The notes: a model not told the origin generated them from the letters alone. A stretch of 64,000 nt of DNA from Vibrio chagasii (GCF_002954585.1 NZ_MSCI01000002.1:722089-786088); one strand, 5' to 3'. Counted from the stretch's first letter, positions 16,898 through 27,280 are shown. A program made the numbers and translations.

Positions 16898-18187
16898 GTG
16901 ACAAAAATTATCGTAGTAGGCGGCGGTGCTGGTGGTTTAGAACTAGCAACTAAGCTTGGTCGCACTTTAGGTCGTAAGAAACGTGCCCAGATTACACTGG
17001 TAGACCGTAAAGCAAGCCACCTATGGAAGCCATTACTTCATGAAGTAGCGACTGGCTCTCTAGATGAAGGTGTGGATGCGTTAAGTTACCGCGCGCATGC
17101 AAAAAACCATTACTTCGATTTCCAAATGGGCAGCCTGAACGACATCGATCGTGAGCGTAAAGTGATTGCACTTAGCGAGCTGAGAGATGAGCACGGTGAA
17201 TTGCTGATGCCAAGCCGTGAGCTTGAATACGACATTCTGGTTATGGCACTAGGTTCAACGTCTAACGATTTCAATACTCCAGGCGTTCGTGATAACTGTA
17301 TTTTCCTTGATAGCCCAGAGCAAGCTCACCGTTTCCGTACTGAAATGAACAACCAGTTCTTGAAGCTGCACGCTAAGAACGGTCAAGGTACGGTAGACAT
17401 CGCGATTGTTGGTGCGGGTGCGACTGGTGTTGAACTGTCGGCTGAGCTTCACAACGCTGTGAAAGAGCTTCGTACATACGGTTTCGGCGACCTAGACTCA
17501 AGCAAGTTGAACGTAAACCTAGTTGAAGCAGGCGAGCGTATCCTTCCAGCTCTTCCTCCTCGTATTTCAAGTGCTGCACACTCTGAGCTGACTAAGCTTG
17601 GTGTGAACGTTCGCACTAATACAATGGTGACTCAAGCGGACGCTGATGGCCTAACAACGAAAGATGGCGACAAGATCCCAGCTCAAATCATGGTATGGGC
17701 AGCAGGTATCAAAGCGCCAGATTTTATGAAAGATATTGGTGGTCTTGAAACCAACCGTATCAACCAACTGGTTGTGAAAAATACGCTGCAAACGACGCTT
17801 GATGACAACATCTTTGCTATCGGTGACTTGGCACAATGTACACAGGCGGATGGTTCATTTGTTCCACCTCGTGCTCAAGCGGCTCACCAAATGGCAAGCT
17901 GCGCATTCAGCAACATCATTGCTAAGCTGAACGGTCGTGACCTGAAAGACTACATCTACAAAGATAAAGGCTCACTAGTATCACTAAGCCGTTTCTCTAC
18001 AGTCGGTAGCTTGATGGGTAACCTGACTAAAGGTTCGATGATGGTTGAAGGTCGTATTGCTCGTGTGGTTTACATCTCTTTGTACCGCATGCACCAGATG
18101 GCGCTTCACGGAATCATCAAGACATCTCTAATGATGTTGGTAGGTCGTATTAACCGTGTTCTACGTCCAAATCTAAAGCTTCACTAA
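16898..18187 (+). CDS. ndh: NADH:quinone dehydrogenase type II (NDH-2)
   Basis: A 429-residue single-subunit, FAD-containing NADH dehydrogenase bound to the inner face of the membrane; it feeds electrons to ubiquinone without pumping ions. It has the FAD-binding [10 protein letters not shown] loop (residues 8-17), the second dinucleotide fold for [17 protein letters not shown] (near 173-185), and [10 protein letters not shown], the FAD contact near 308. The C-terminal amphipathic region ([17 protein letters not shown]) anchors it to the membrane. The start is GTG 16898 with TAGAGGA upstream. It is a single-gene unit, ending at a UUCG-loop terminator; the FNR box upstream suggests repression without oxygen. 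Confidence 0.95.
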   Translation: MTKIIVVGGGAGGLELATKLGRTLGRKKRAQITLVDRKASHLWKPLLHEVATGSLDEGVDALSYRAHAKNHYFDFQMGSLNDIDRERKVIALSELRDEHGELLMPSRELEYDILVMALGSTSNDFNTPGVRDNCIFLDSPEQAHRFRTEMNNQFLKLHAKNGQGTVDIAIVGAGATGVELSAELHNAVKELRTYGFGDLDSSKLNVNLVEAGERILPALPPRISSAAHSELTKLGVNVRTNTMVTQADADGLTTKDGDKIPAQIMVWAAGIKAPDFMKDIGGLETNRINQLVVKNTLQTTLDDNIFAIGDLAQCTQADGSFVPPRAQAAHQMASCAFSNIIAKLNGRDLKDYIYKDKGSLVSLSRFSTVGSLMGNLTKGSMMVEGRIARVVYISLYRMHQMALHGIIKTSLMMLVGRINRVLRPNLKLH

Positions 18188-18241
18188 TTAGCTAGCTTTT
18201 CGAAGAAGAGTTAAGCTTTCAAAACGCTTAACGCTGATAGT

Positions 18242-18269
18242 AAAAAAGAGCTCTTCGGAGCTCTTTTTT
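18242..18269 (+). terminator. Rho-independent terminator after ndh (TTCG tetraloop)
   Basis: A perfect 12-bp stem (18242-18253 with 18258-18269) capped by TTCG. The A run before and T run after make it work in both directions, so it can also stop the convergent GNAT gene. Confidence 0.92.
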
Positions 18270-18306
18270 GATCGTGTCAGTTAAGTGGTAGCCTTGTTGG
18301 TGATTG

Positions 18307-18852
18307 CTAAGCCACCGGTGGCAATACCGAGTAAACCACACCATCTTTTGGCTTGCCGTTGAAGATAAAGCGATTCCTGGCAATGGTCTCTCGCTCTGCG
18401 CCGCACTTTTCTATGAGCCTTTGGCTTGGTAGGTTTTCGGTGTCACAGACTATCTCTAAACGTGTTAGCTTGAGCTGAGCAAAGCAAAATTCAAACAGAG
18501 CTAGCATCGCTTCCTTTGCTATGCCTTTTCTTTGAAATTGGTCGCCAACCCAATACCCTAAACTCGCCATATTAAAGGTGTGGTAAAGTTCATTGATTGC
18601 CACCATGCCAACCAGCTTATCGCTTTTTCGCTCGAAAATGCCAAAGCCAAATGCATCGGCTTTCACCCAGTTTAAGCGAGTGGCCAGAATGAACTTCTCA
18701 GCTTCTGCGATAGAGAATTGATCATGACACCAGTCGACCCACGGGAGTAAGCTAGGGGAAGACTTGATCAGTTGAGAAAACTCTTGAGCGTCAGAAGGCT
18801 CAATAATTCTTAGGCTGAGGTTTTGTGTATTGATCTGAAAGTCAGGGCTCAT
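18307..18852 (-). CDS. GNAT acetyltransferase, RimJ/RimL type
   Basis: A 181-residue acetyl-CoA-dependent N-acetyltransferase. Family marks are the opening LSLRIIEPSDAQEFSQLI, the beta-4 GYWVGDQFQRKGIAKEAM with the Q/R-x-x-G-x-A/G acetyl-CoA pyrophosphate loop, and CDTENLPSQRLIEKCGAE in motif B. This subgroup acts on protein N-termini (ribosomal proteins) or on small amines; the substrate is unknown. I prefer ATG at 18850-18852 to the in-frame TTG at 18862-18864. It is downstream of csiV but separated by a strong terminator, so it is probably transcribed on its own. Confidence 0.85.
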   Translation of the reverse strand: MSPDFQINTQNLSLRIIEPSDAQEFSQLIKSSPSLLPWVDWCHDQFSIAEAEKFILATRLNWVKADAFGFGIFERKSDKLVGMVAINELYHTFNMASLGYWVGDQFQRKGIAKEAMLALFEFCFAQLKLTRLEIVCDTENLPSQRLIEKCGAERETIARNRFIFNGKPKDGVVYSVLPPVA

Positions 18853-18895
18853 AGGGTGTACCAATTAGACTGGGCAATAAAGTCTGTAGCTTAAT

Positions 18896-18923
18896 AAAAC
18901 GCCCTCACAATGGAGGGCGTTTT
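18896..18923 (-). terminator. Rho-independent terminator after csiV
   Basis: AAAACGCCCTC (18896-18906) and GAGGGCGTTTT (18913-18923) flank ACAATG. On the minus strand it follows the csiV stop and ends the PilZ-mfd-csiV run. Confidence 0.85.
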
Positions 18924-18994
18924 GAATGATTAGTAGGAGTATAGCTTGGGTGCTAACAAACCAACTAGTTTAGTCGCTATTTCACTCGAGCAGG

Positions 18995-19759
18995 TTACTG
19001 AGCAACGCGACGAACTTGAATCACCATGCCTAGAAGCGGGTGGTCAAGATAGTGAGTCTCAGTACTGCGCATACGACGCTTTTGTTCCATACGGTAGCTC
19101 TTAAGAAACTCTTCCACTTCAACCGTTGGTGAGATTTCCGTTAGGTTACCCACTTGAACATTGCTCTCAGCACCGCTTACTGGAGAGTCGAGTTCGATTT
19201 GCTGTTCTTGCAGCTTCACTTCACGAACGCTTGGTGCTTTCAAATCCAGAGTGGTTTCAGCGTATAGGTAGTGCTGAACATAGATTTGTAGCTTGCCGTC
19301 TAGTTCATAAAGTGGCTTGTCGATGGTCTCTTCTTTGAAGCCATCACTACTTGCGGTAACCGCGCCTTTTTCAGAACCGTCAGCATTGAACTGTTTAGAG
19401 AAGTCTTTACCTGCTTGAATGTGGAACACAGGTGCTGAGCTCTTACCTTGATCGCCTTGACGCCAAGCCGTATGCATCAGTACTTCAAAGCCAGCATGCT
19501 GCTTCAGCTTATCTTTCTGAGGTGTCAGTTTGTACTCCGAGTAAGGGAGCATTTTTACCCCTTTACTTGCTCGGTATTGGGTGTCCTGAAATGAACCAAC
19601 GCGCTCAAGTGAAATCTTTGGCTGTGTGTTTGGCCAAGACTCATTCACCTTCTCGGCATCAACTGCGCGCTTAAAAATGATCACTTCTATATCAAATTGT
19701 CTCTGTGCCAAACTTGGCAGTGAGACGAACAATAGTAGCAGTGGGATCAGTCTTTTCAT
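18995..19759 (-). CDS. csiV: CsiV, periplasmic peptidoglycan-binding partner of the PBP1A pathway
   Basis: A 254-residue secreted protein with signal peptide MKRLIPLLLLFVSLPSLAQ and a mature part that starts QFDIEVIIFKR, the strand that defines this Vibrio family. In V. cholerae CsiV binds peptidoglycan, interacts with LpoA and is needed for PBP1A activity, especially when non-canonical D-amino acids are made. The C-terminal tail (EFLKSYRMEQKRRMRSTETH) is basic and fits wall binding. It lies 63 bp after mfd on the same strand, so mfd readthrough is possible. The window also holds lpoB for the other synthase, PBP1B. Confidence 0.85.
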   Translation of the reverse strand: MKRLIPLLLLFVSLPSLAQRQFDIEVIIFKRAVDAEKVNESWPNTQPKISLERVGSFQDTQYRASKGVKMLPYSEYKLTPQKDKLKQHAGFEVLMHTAWRQGDQGKSSAPVFHIQAGKDFSKQFNADGSEKGAVTASSDGFKEETIDKPLYELDGKLQIYVQHYLYAETTLDLKAPSVREVKLQEQQIELDSPVSGAESNVQVGNLTEISPTVEVEEFLKSYRMEQKRRMRSTETHYLDHPLLGMVIQVRRVAQ

Positions 19760-19822
19760 TTTTACTCCGTTTTCCAGCCGAACTACCGGCTGGATAAATT
19801 ATATGTGCAAGTGGATTAGGCT

Positions 19823-22800
19823 TTACGCTGAAGACAGCAAGTTCTGTCTGAATTCGCCTAATAAATCACTAACAAATTGAATTCGTTTCCGTCTGTCGAC
19901 CAATGGTATCGTAAACTTGAACTTAGTTGGTCCTTCCATTGAAAACTTTTGCGGTTGAGATTGCAACAGTTTAACAAGGTAGTTCGGGTTTATGTCAGCA
20001 TCCGGGTAGAATTCGATAAATCCGCCTTTATCGTGCGCTTCAATTTTCTTCGCTTTAATAGAGGCCGCCGCTAACTTAAGCTCGGAAACCGATAATAAGT
20101 TCTTAGTTGCATCAGGAAGAATACCAAAGCGGTCGATAAGCTCGACTTTCAGCTCTGCAAGTTCATCTGTGTCACTCACGCTCGCAATACGTTTGTATGT
20201 TGATAAGCGCGTGTTGATGTCTGGAATATAGTCGTCTGGCAAGAGTGCTGGAATACGCATCTCAATCTCAGTTTGCTCACGTAACAGATCATCAAGTGAC
20301 GGCTCACGACCTTCTTTCAAGGCCTCAACCGCTTGCTCTAGCATCTCCATATACAGTGTGAAGCCGACAGATTGGATTTGACCACTCTGTTCATCACCCA
20401 ACAGCTCACCGGCACCACGGATCTCTAAATCGTGTGTTGCGAGAGTGAAGCCTGCCCCCAAGTCTTCCAAAGAGGCAATCGCGTCTAATCGCTTAATCGC
20501 ATCTTTAGTCATCGCTTTCGGATGTGGCGTCAGTAGGTATGCATAGGCTTGGTGGTGAGAACGACCCACACGACCACGCAATTGGTGAAGCTGTGCTAGA
20601 CCAAGATTATCGGCTCTGTCCATTAAGATGGTGTTGGCTGTCGGAACATCGATACCGGTCTCGATGATGGTTGTACACACCAATAAGTTAAAGCGTTGGT
20701 GGTAGAAGTCGTTCATGATGCGTTCTAGTTCGCGCTCTCGCATTTGACCGTGAGCGACCGTTACCCGCGCTTCCGGAATCAATTTTTGTAATGACTCTGC
20801 GGTTTTCTCAATGGTATCGACTTGGTTATGCAGGAAGTAAACCTGACCACCACGCATGATTTCACGAAGTACTGCTTCTCTTACCACTGCATCGTCACTT
20901 TGACGAACAAAAGTTTTGATAGCTAAGCGTCGTGCTGGTGGAGTAGCAATGATCGATAGGTCACGCATCCCACTCATCGCCATGTTGAGCGTTCTTGGGA
21001 TTGGGGTTGCAGTCAGCGTTAGGATGTCGACATCGGCACGCATCGCTTTTACTTTCTCTTTCTGACGGACACCGAAGCGGTGCTCTTCATCGACTATCAG
21101 TAAGCCAAGATCTTTGAACTGGATATCACTAGAGAGCAGTTTGTGAGTACCGACTAGGATATCAACCTTGCCGTCTGCGACATCTTGCATGATCGCTTTT
21201 TGCTCTTTAGCGGACTTGAATCGAGAAAGCACTTCGACACGAATCGGTAAATTCGCGAAACGGTCTCGGAAGTTTTCGAAGTGTTGTTGAGCAAGTAGGG
21301 TAGTCGGAACCAGAACCGCCACTTGTTTACTGTTGTCCGTACACACGAAAGCTGCGCGCATCGCCACTTCGGTTTTACCAAAACCAACATCACCACACAC
21401 TAAGCGGTCCATGGCTTTGGCTTGGCACATGTCAGACATAACCGCATTGATTGCCATCGCTTGGTCATCTGTCTCCTCAAACGGGAAGCCAGCTTTGAAG
21501 GTTGCGTATTGCCCACGATCTAAAACAAATTTATAGCCAGGTTTAAGCTCGCGCTTGGCGTAGACATCCAGCAGCTCTGCAGCAACGTCACGTACTTTTT
21601 CAGCGGCACGCTTACGCGCTTTTTGCCAAGCCTCACCACCTAACTTGTGCAGTGGCGCGGATTCTTCGGCGCCACCAGAGTAGCGTCCAATAAGGTTCAA
21701 AGAAGCAACTGGCACGTATAACTTGGCTTCGTTTTGGTACTCAAGCGTCACGTATTCGGTTTTCATGCCGCCGGCTTCGAGGGTTTGAAGACCGATGTAA
21801 CGACCAATACCGTGGTCAATGTGCACAACAGGTTGACCTGGTTTTAGCTCCGCTAGGTGGCGGATAACGGTGTCGCTATTAACGCTTTTCTTATCTTTTT
21901 TACGGCGTTGAACAACGCGGTCGCCGAGTAAGTCGCTTTCACAGATAAGCGCGATGTTTTTTTCTTCGTGAACAAAACCGTGTTCAGCTGAACCTAAGAT
22001 CAGGCTGAACTTGTCTTTGGCCTTAAAGGCTGCATCTAGGTTTTCTACTTCGTTTGGTCGTACTTTGATACCACGAAGTAGTTCGCTTAATGCTTCACGA
22101 CGACCCTCTGACTCAACCGAAAAAACAACTTTGCCATCGAAGGCTTCAGTGAATTTTCTTAGGTTAGCCAAAGGCTCTTTGTTTTGGTGTTGAACACTGA
22201 GGTCAGGCAGTGACGTGACCGGAAGGTTGATGCGTCCAGCTTTCTCTTCAATAGACTCTAAGCTCAGGTTGACCTGTGGCTTTTGCTTGAAGTGTGCGAA
22301 CAGTTCGTCTTTTTTCAGCCAAAGCTGTTCTGGCGCTAATAGAGGACGTAATGGATCGACCCCACGTTGGTCGTATCGATGTGCGACATCAACAAGGAAA
22401 GAATCAACAGCGGTTTCGACATCACCTAAAACCAAAATCTGTGCTTCGTCAGCGACATAGTCAAACAGTGTTTCTGTGTGATCGAAGAATAGAGGCTGCC
22501 AATACTCAATACCAGCAGGCCACGTACCTTTTGATACTTGCATGTAAACCGATTCTGGCTCACGGCGTGCATCGAATTGTTGACGCCAACGAATGCGGAA
22601 ATCTTCTATCGCTGTTTCCGAAGTTGGAAACTCGTGCGCTGGTAAGAGTCGAATTTCAGAGATGTCTTCGATAGAACGTTGGTTCTCTGGATCGAAGGTT
22701 CGGATGGTGTCGATCTCGTCATCAAAGAAGTCGATACGATAAGGATCTTTACTGCCCATTGGGAACAGGTCAAGAATAGAGCCACGGCTCGCGTATTCAC

Positions 22801-23284
22801 CCGGACCAAATACTTGGTCAACGTAACGATAGCCAGATTTTTCAAGCTGCAGGCGCAGTTTCTCTAGTGAGTAAAGATCGCCGGTTTTCACCATTAGAGT
22901 GTGCTGTAGCAAGAAGTCACGTGGTGATTGGCGCTGGAGTAGGGTGCTGATCGGCACGATCGTGATGCCGTCTTTTAGCGTTGGCAATGCATAAAGGCGC
23001 GCGATACGATCTGAAATGATCTCTTGGTGTGGTGAGAAGCTGTCGTATGGCAAAGTCTCCCAGTCTGGGAATAGCGCGACTTCGCTTGCAGTAAACTGCT
23101 CAATTTCAGATTGCAGCTTGAGTGCGATTTGTGGATCTGGCACAGCAAGTACAGTATGACTGTTGTGTTGCTCTGCGAGTTTAGCAATAGCAAGAGCGAG
23201 AGACGAACCCACAAGGTTACCAATGTGCTTTTTGTCACCGGCTCCTTTGAGGGTAGGTAGGGTAAAAATAGATTGTTTGGTCAT
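19823..23284 (-). CDS. mfd: Mfd, transcription-repair coupling factor
   Basis: A 1153-residue ATP-driven translocase that pushes stalled RNA polymerase off DNA and recruits UvrA to damage. Domains in order: an UvrB-like N-terminal region (1-350; DWETLPYDSFSPH), the polymerase-interacting RID domain (about 480-550; VVHIDHGIGRYIGLQTL), the helicase domains with Walker A GDVGFGKTEVA (near 630), DEEHRFG (near 730), the translocation motif and QLRGRVGRS, and the C-terminal UvrA-blocking domain (after 1000). Length fits the E. coli protein (1148). It starts 6 bp after the PilZ gene stop, so the two are probably co-transcribed. Confidence 0.97.
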   Translation of the reverse strand: MTKQSIFTLPTLKGAGDKKHIGNLVGSSLALAIAKLAEQHNSHTVLAVPDPQIALKLQSEIEQFTASEVALFPDWETLPYDSFSPHQEIISDRIARLYALPTLKDGITIVPISTLLQRQSPRDFLLQHTLMVKTGDLYSLEKLRLQLEKSGYRYVDQVFGPGEYASRGSILDLFPMGSKDPYRIDFFDDEIDTIRTFDPENQRSIEDISEIRLLPAHEFPTSETAIEDFRIRWRQQFDARREPESVYMQVSKGTWPAGIEYWQPLFFDHTETLFDYVADEAQILVLGDVETAVDSFLVDVAHRYDQRGVDPLRPLLAPEQLWLKKDELFAHFKQKPQVNLSLESIEEKAGRINLPVTSLPDLSVQHQNKEPLANLRKFTEAFDGKVVFSVESEGRREALSELLRGIKVRPNEVENLDAAFKAKDKFSLILGSAEHGFVHEEKNIALICESDLLGDRVVQRRKKDKKSVNSDTVIRHLAELKPGQPVVHIDHGIGRYIGLQTLEAGGMKTEYVTLEYQNEAKLYVPVASLNLIGRYSGGAEESAPLHKLGGEAWQKARKRAAEKVRDVAAELLDVYAKRELKPGYKFVLDRGQYATFKAGFPFEETDDQAMAINAVMSDMCQAKAMDRLVCGDVGFGKTEVAMRAAFVCTDNSKQVAVLVPTTLLAQQHFENFRDRFANLPIRVEVLSRFKSAKEQKAIMQDVADGKVDILVGTHKLLSSDIQFKDLGLLIVDEEHRFGVRQKEKVKAMRADVDILTLTATPIPRTLNMAMSGMRDLSIIATPPARRLAIKTFVRQSDDAVVREAVLREIMRGGQVYFLHNQVDTIEKTAESLQKLIPEARVTVAHGQMRERELERIMNDFYHQRFNLLVCTTIIETGIDVPTANTILMDRADNLGLAQLHQLRGRVGRSHHQAYAYLLTPHPKAMTKDAIKRLDAIASLEDLGAGFTLATHDLEIRGAGELLGDEQSGQIQSVGFTLYMEMLEQAVEALKEGREPSLDDLLREQTEIEMRIPALLPDDYIPDINTRLSTYKRIASVSDTDELAELKVELIDRFGILPDATKNLLSVSELKLAAASIKAKKIEAHDKGGFIEFYPDADINPNYLVKLLQSQPQKFSMEGPTKFKFTIPLVDRRKRIQFVSDLLGEFRQNLLSSA

Positions 23285-23290
23285 GTTAAT

Positions 23291-23860
23291 TTACTTGTTA
23301 TCTCGGTCTAGAGAGCGTTGACGCAAAAGTTTCTGTTGTTGATGAAGTGCCGCTTTGATCAGCAGGTCTTGGTCAATATCACGAAGATGAGCGTATTTGA
23401 AGTTAATTTCGAAACCTGAATCTTTAGGTTGGCTTGCAAACACTTCCGCATAGCAGTAAATCGCTGCGGCAGGGTGTTCCAAGAACAGCTTCGCCTTTAC
23501 CAAGCGACCCGGTTCGATGTCTGTCTTAGAAAAACAGGAAAATTGGCTCGCACCGAATGAGTAGGTGTGAGTTCGAAACTTCTCATCATCTTGCTGCGAT
23601 AACATAAAGCTCAACAACAGGTTTAATTTGGAGTTCTGTGCATCCAATAAACTGGTGACATTCTTCAAGTCGCTGTTTTTCAGTTCAGCGCGAGCACTGT
23701 CGGCTAATAGGTCCAACTGGCTAAATTCACTTGCCACAACAAAAGGGGCAGGGATCTCGGATTCGAACTGAATTTGAGAGGGTAAAGTGAAGTTACTTTC
23801 CATCGGTTCTATATTAGCGGTAAGACTGTGGTGAACAGTGAAAAACTCTTGTTCTGTCAT
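23291..23860 (-). CDS. PilZ-domain protein (PlzB-like), degenerate c-di-GMP motifs
   Basis: A 189-residue cytoplasmic protein with an N-terminal helical part (1-90) and a C-terminal PilZ-like beta-barrel (about 90-170; FRTHTYSFGASQFSCFS, GRLVKAKLFLEHP, FEINFKYAHL). V. cholerae has five PilZ proteins, and VC1885 (PlzB) sits by mfd, so this is its likely equivalent. Classical PilZ domains bind c-di-GMP through R-x-x-x-R and D/N-x-S-x-x-G. Neither is intact here: R-T-H-T-Y replaces the first and no S-x-x-G follows. Binding is therefore doubtful. It is first in the PilZ-mfd-csiV run and divergent from lolC. Confidence 0.7.
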   Translation of the reverse strand: MTEQEFFTVHHSLTANIEPMESNFTLPSQIQFESEIPAPFVVASEFSQLDLLADSARAELKNSDLKNVTSLLDAQNSKLNLLLSFMLSQQDDEKFRTHTYSFGASQFSCFSKTDIEPGRLVKAKLFLEHPAAAIYCYAEVFASQPKDSGFEINFKYAHLRDIDQDLLIKAALHQQQKLLRQRSLDRDNK

Positions 23861-24087
23861 GCGTTAGTTCCTTGAAGTGATCTATTGATTATCGCTATGT
23901 GGCGGCAGTAATCAAGGTCAGTTAATTGAAACTATCAAATAGTTGTTTGAAATTTGGTGTTTTGACAGGGTTCTGTTTTTCAGGCCTAACTAATTGAGTT
24001 AATTCACTCTATATTTTCAATTAACCCCTACACAGTAACAGCAATACCCGTTACATTAACCCGCATCCCTTTTTGATGGTTCAAAGT

Positions 24088-25296
24088 ATGTTTCATCCTA
24101 TTTCAATGTTTGTTGGCCTACGTTATTTGAAAGGCCGTTCAGGTGATCGCTTTAGCCGTTTTGTTTCTTATATGTCGACAGCGGGTATCACCATTGGTGT
24201 GCTGTCTTTGATTACTGTTTTGTCGGTAATGAATGGATTCGAAGCGCAATTAAAAGACCGAATTCTCGGCGTTCTCCCTCAGGCAGTGGTTTATGAGCAA
24301 GGCGGTAAGACGCTACTCTCTGAACAGGCTCCTGGTTTTGCTAAGCAAATGTCGCTTAATGGTCATGTTGAACCGATTGTTCGCAGTGAGGCGGTGATTC
24401 AGAGTCCAGCGCAACTGTCAGCGGGCCTGTTGATTGGCATCCAACCCAATTCTGATGACCCACTTCGAGACCACCTTATTGCTGGTCGATTGTCTTCACT
24501 TAAAGCCGGGCAATATCAGCTGTTTCTTGGTCACACGTTGGCGAGAAACCTAAAGGTATCAATGGGCGACAAGGTTCGTCTAATGGTGACTAGCGCAAGC
24601 CAGTACACACCACTTGGCCGTATTCCTAGCCAGCGAAATTTCACCGTAGCAGGTATCTTTAATACAGGCTCGGACATTGATGCTCAACTTATGGTTACGG
24701 ATATTCAGGACGCAGGGCGTTTGATGCGTTATAAGTCGGACACTATTTCAGGTTGGCGCCTGTTTTTTGAAGACCCATTTGAAGTCGCGGAGCTATCGAA
24801 CCAACCCTTACCTGAAGGATGGTTATGGAGCGATTGGCGCGACCAACGTGGCGAGCTGTTCCAAGCGGTTCGTATGGAGAAAAACATGATGGGTCTAATG
24901 CTTGGTCTTATCATCGGGGTTGCTGCATTTAATATTATCTCTGCGCTGATTATGGTGGTGATGGAGAAGCAATCTGAGGTCGCGATACTTAAAACCCAAG
25001 GCATGACCGATGGTCAAGTGATGGGCATCTTTATGGTTCAGGGTGCGAGTAGCGGCGTGATTGGCGCACTATCGGGTGGCGCACTAGGCGTTGTCCTGGC
25101 AATGAACCTTAACCCGATTTTAGAAGCGATGGGAGTTGCTCTATTTTCGTTTGGTGGTCAGTTACCTATTTTGATTAACCCAATTCAAATCGCCGTTGTG
25201 GTGGTACTCGCTATTGCACTTAGCTTGATTGCTACTATTTTCCCTTCTTACCGTGCATCTTCTGTGAAACCTGCTGAGGCCCTTCGTTATGAGTAA
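24088..25296 (+). CDS. lolC: LolC, lipoprotein-releasing ABC permease
   Basis: A 402-residue inner-membrane subunit of LolCDE, which extracts outer-membrane lipoproteins and passes them to LolA. Membrane helix 1 is at about 22-45 ([23 protein letters not shown]), then a large periplasmic domain (45-265), then three more helices (FtsX/MacB-like). Starts at 24073 (TTG) and 24076 are possible, but [17 protein letters not shown] is the family opening, so ATG 24088 is chosen. The stop overlaps lolD by 8 bases. The partner LolA lies at 49.2 kb. Confidence 0.93.
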   Translation: MFHPISMFVGLRYLKGRSGDRFSRFVSYMSTAGITIGVLSLITVLSVMNGFEAQLKDRILGVLPQAVVYEQGGKTLLSEQAPGFAKQMSLNGHVEPIVRSEAVIQSPAQLSAGLLIGIQPNSDDPLRDHLIAGRLSSLKAGQYQLFLGHTLARNLKVSMGDKVRLMVTSASQYTPLGRIPSQRNFTVAGIFNTGSDIDAQLMVTDIQDAGRLMRYKSDTISGWRLFFEDPFEVAELSNQPLPEGWLWSDWRDQRGELFQAVRMEKNMMGLMLGLIIGVAAFNIISALIMVVMEKQSEVAILKTQGMTDGQVMGIFMVQGASSGVIGALSGGALGVVLAMNLNPILEAMGVALFSFGGQLPILINPIQIAVVVVLAIALSLIATIFPSYRASSVKPAEALRYE

Positions 25297-25981
25297 TTTT
25301 CTTCAATGTAATGATATCCGTAAAACGTACCGTGAAGGCTCGTTGGATACCGAAGTCCTCAAAGGGGTGAGCTTTGAGATCGAAAAAGGTGAACTGGTCT
25401 CGATTATTGGCACCTCTGGGTCGGGTAAAAGTACGCTACTGCATATCCTAGGGGCGCTTGATGATGCTTCTGCGGGCAGTGTGAGCTTTCTTGGTCAAGA
25501 CCTAGCGTCTCTGAGCTCGAACAAGCAGGCTAAGCTTCGCAACCAACACCTTGGTTTTGTGTATCAGTTCCATCACTTGCTATCCGACTTTTCTGCACTA
25601 GAAAACGTTGCTATGCCATTGCTAATAGGCGGTGAAAAGCCTGCGAAAGCGAAACAAGAAGCACAGTTGCTACTTGATAAAGTGGGGCTGAGTCATCGAG
25701 TTGATCACCGACCTTCAGAGCTTTCTGGTGGTGAAAGGCAGCGTGTGGCGATTGCCCGTGCATTAGTCAACAAGCCAGCTCTTGTACTAGCGGATGAGCC
25801 GACGGGTAACCTTGACCACAATACTGCGCTTTCTATTTATGACTTAATGCGAGAGTTAAACCAAGAGTACGATACTGCCTTTTTAGTCGTGACCCATGAT
25901 GGCGAACTCGCAGCTAAAATGGACCGCCAACTGCACATGCAAGATGGTTTGTTGGTTAACGTAGAAAAAGAGGAGAGCTAA
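25289..25981 (+). CDS. lolD: LolD, ATPase of the lipoprotein release transporter
   Basis: A 230-residue ABC ATPase on the inner face of the membrane. It has Walker [10 protein letters not shown] (near 42-50), the LolD-type [19 protein letters not shown]-loop, signature LSGGERQRV (near 145), Walker B VLADEPTG and the switch His in VVTHD. It powers LolC and LolE. It starts inside the last codons of lolC (ATG 25289) and its stop directly abuts the lolE start, so the three are translationally coupled. Confidence 0.96.
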   Translation: MSNFLQCNDIRKTYREGSLDTEVLKGVSFEIEKGELVSIIGTSGSGKSTLLHILGALDDASAGSVSFLGQDLASLSSNKQAKLRNQHLGFVYQFHHLLSDFSALENVAMPLLIGGEKPAKAKQEAQLLLDKVGLSHRVDHRPSELSGGERQRVAIARALVNKPALVLADEPTGNLDHNTALSIYDLMRELNQEYDTAFLVVTHDGELAAKMDRQLHMQDGLLVNVEKEES

Positions 25982-27226
25982 GTGTTTTCTTCTTTATCTC
26001 TATTGATAGGCGGCCGCTTCAGCCGTGCTAAACAGCGAGACAAGATGGTGTCTTTCATCTCCTTGTCTTCGACGATTGGTATTGCGGTTGGTGTGGCGGT
26101 GATCATTATCGGTCTATCAGCCATGAATGGTTTTGAGCGTGAGCTAGAATCGCGCGTGCTCTCTGTGATTCCACATGGTGAGTTTGAAGGGGTCAATAAA
26201 CCTGTAACTCGCTGGGAGCATGTGGTAGAGCAGTCCGAAAAAAATGACAAAGTCGTTGCAGCTGCGCCTTATGTGAAAATCACAGCGCTCGCTGAAAAGG
26301 GCAAAGAACTTAAAGCGATTGAAGTGCGTGGTGTTGACCCACAGCTTGAGCAGCAGGTATCGAGTTTATCAAGCTTCATTGATAAGCAAGTGTGGAGCGA
26401 TTTCAAAGCAGGACAGCAACAGATCATCTTAGGCTCTGGTGTGGCCAATGTGCTTGGCGCTCAAGTGGGTGATTATGTGACCTTGATGATCCCCACAGTC
26501 AACGGCTCTGTTAAGGTTCAGGCGCCCAAGCGGGTACGAGTAAAAGTTGCCGGCTTGCTGACGCTTAATGGACAAATCGATCATAGCTTAGCGCTCATTC
26601 CGATTGGTGATGCTCAAGTTTACGCGAACTTGGGTGAGGCAGTGACAGGTGTCTCTTTGAAAGTGACCGATGTACTGAACGCGAACGAGATTGTCCGAGA
26701 GGTCGGAAACCAACTTGATGTGTATGTTTACCTGCGTAGTTGGCAACAGAAGTTCGGCTTCTTATATCGAGATATTCAATTGGTTCGCACCATTATGTAT
26801 TTAGTCATGGTGCTGGTGATTGGTGTTGCGTGTTTCAATATTGTCTCGACATTGATGATGGCGGTAAAAGACAGAGCTTCGGAGATCGCAATCCTAAGAA
26901 CCATGGGTGCTTCCGATGGCTTAGTTAAGCGTATCTTTGTTTGGCAGGGGGTGTTCTCTGGCGTATTAGGTAGCTTAGTCGGTAGTGCGATAGGTGTTTT
27001 GGTTGCACTCAATCTGACCACTCTTATTAAAGGGCTTGAGAAGCTGATTGATCACCAATTTCTGTCAGGTGATATCTACTTTGTCGACTTCTTGCCATCA
27101 CAGCTGAATATGATGGATGTCGTTGTGGTATCAGGTACTGCAATCGCTTTAAGTTTGCTGGCGACATGGTACCCAGCATCTCGAGCTGCGAAGTTAAATC
27201 CAGCTTCTGTGTTGAGCTCCAAATAA
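25982..27226 (+). CDS. lolE: LolE, lipoprotein-releasing ABC permease
   Basis: A 414-residue paralogue of LolC, with one N-terminal membrane helix (about 24-48; GIAVGVAVIIIGLSAMNGFE), a periplasmic domain, and three C-terminal helices (about 265-400). LolE is the subunit that first receives lipoproteins. The start is GTG 25982, touching the lolD TAA, with GAGGAG inside the lolD end. Having both LolC and LolE is normal for gamma-proteobacteria; many others have only LolF. The transcript ends at the terminator at 27251-27280. Confidence 0.94.
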   Translation: MFSSLSLLIGGRFSRAKQRDKMVSFISLSSTIGIAVGVAVIIIGLSAMNGFERELESRVLSVIPHGEFEGVNKPVTRWEHVVEQSEKNDKVVAAAPYVKITALAEKGKELKAIEVRGVDPQLEQQVSSLSSFIDKQVWSDFKAGQQQIILGSGVANVLGAQVGDYVTLMIPTVNGSVKVQAPKRVRVKVAGLLTLNGQIDHSLALIPIGDAQVYANLGEAVTGVSLKVTDVLNANEIVREVGNQLDVYVYLRSWQQKFGFLYRDIQLVRTIMYLVMVLVIGVACFNIVSTLMMAVKDRASEIAILRTMGASDGLVKRIFVWQGVFSGVLGSLVGSAIGVLVALNLTTLIKGLEKLIDHQFLSGDIYFVDFLPSQLNMMDVVVVSGTAIALSLLATWYPASRAAKLNPASVLSSK

Positions 27227-27250
27227 CAAATCTCCTGTTTCGACAGATAC

Positions 27251-27280
27251 AAAAAAGGATCCCATGTGGGATCCTTTTTT
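27251..27280 (+). terminator. Rho-independent terminator after lolE
   Basis: A run of six A, GGATCCC (27257-27263), then GGGATCC (27268-27274) and six T. Symmetric, so it may also work for the minus strand. Confidence 0.88.

Noticed and set aside
18242-18269. Long perfect palindrome as an operator
   Set aside because: The TTCG loop, the flanking A and T runs, and the place between two converging genes make it a terminator.
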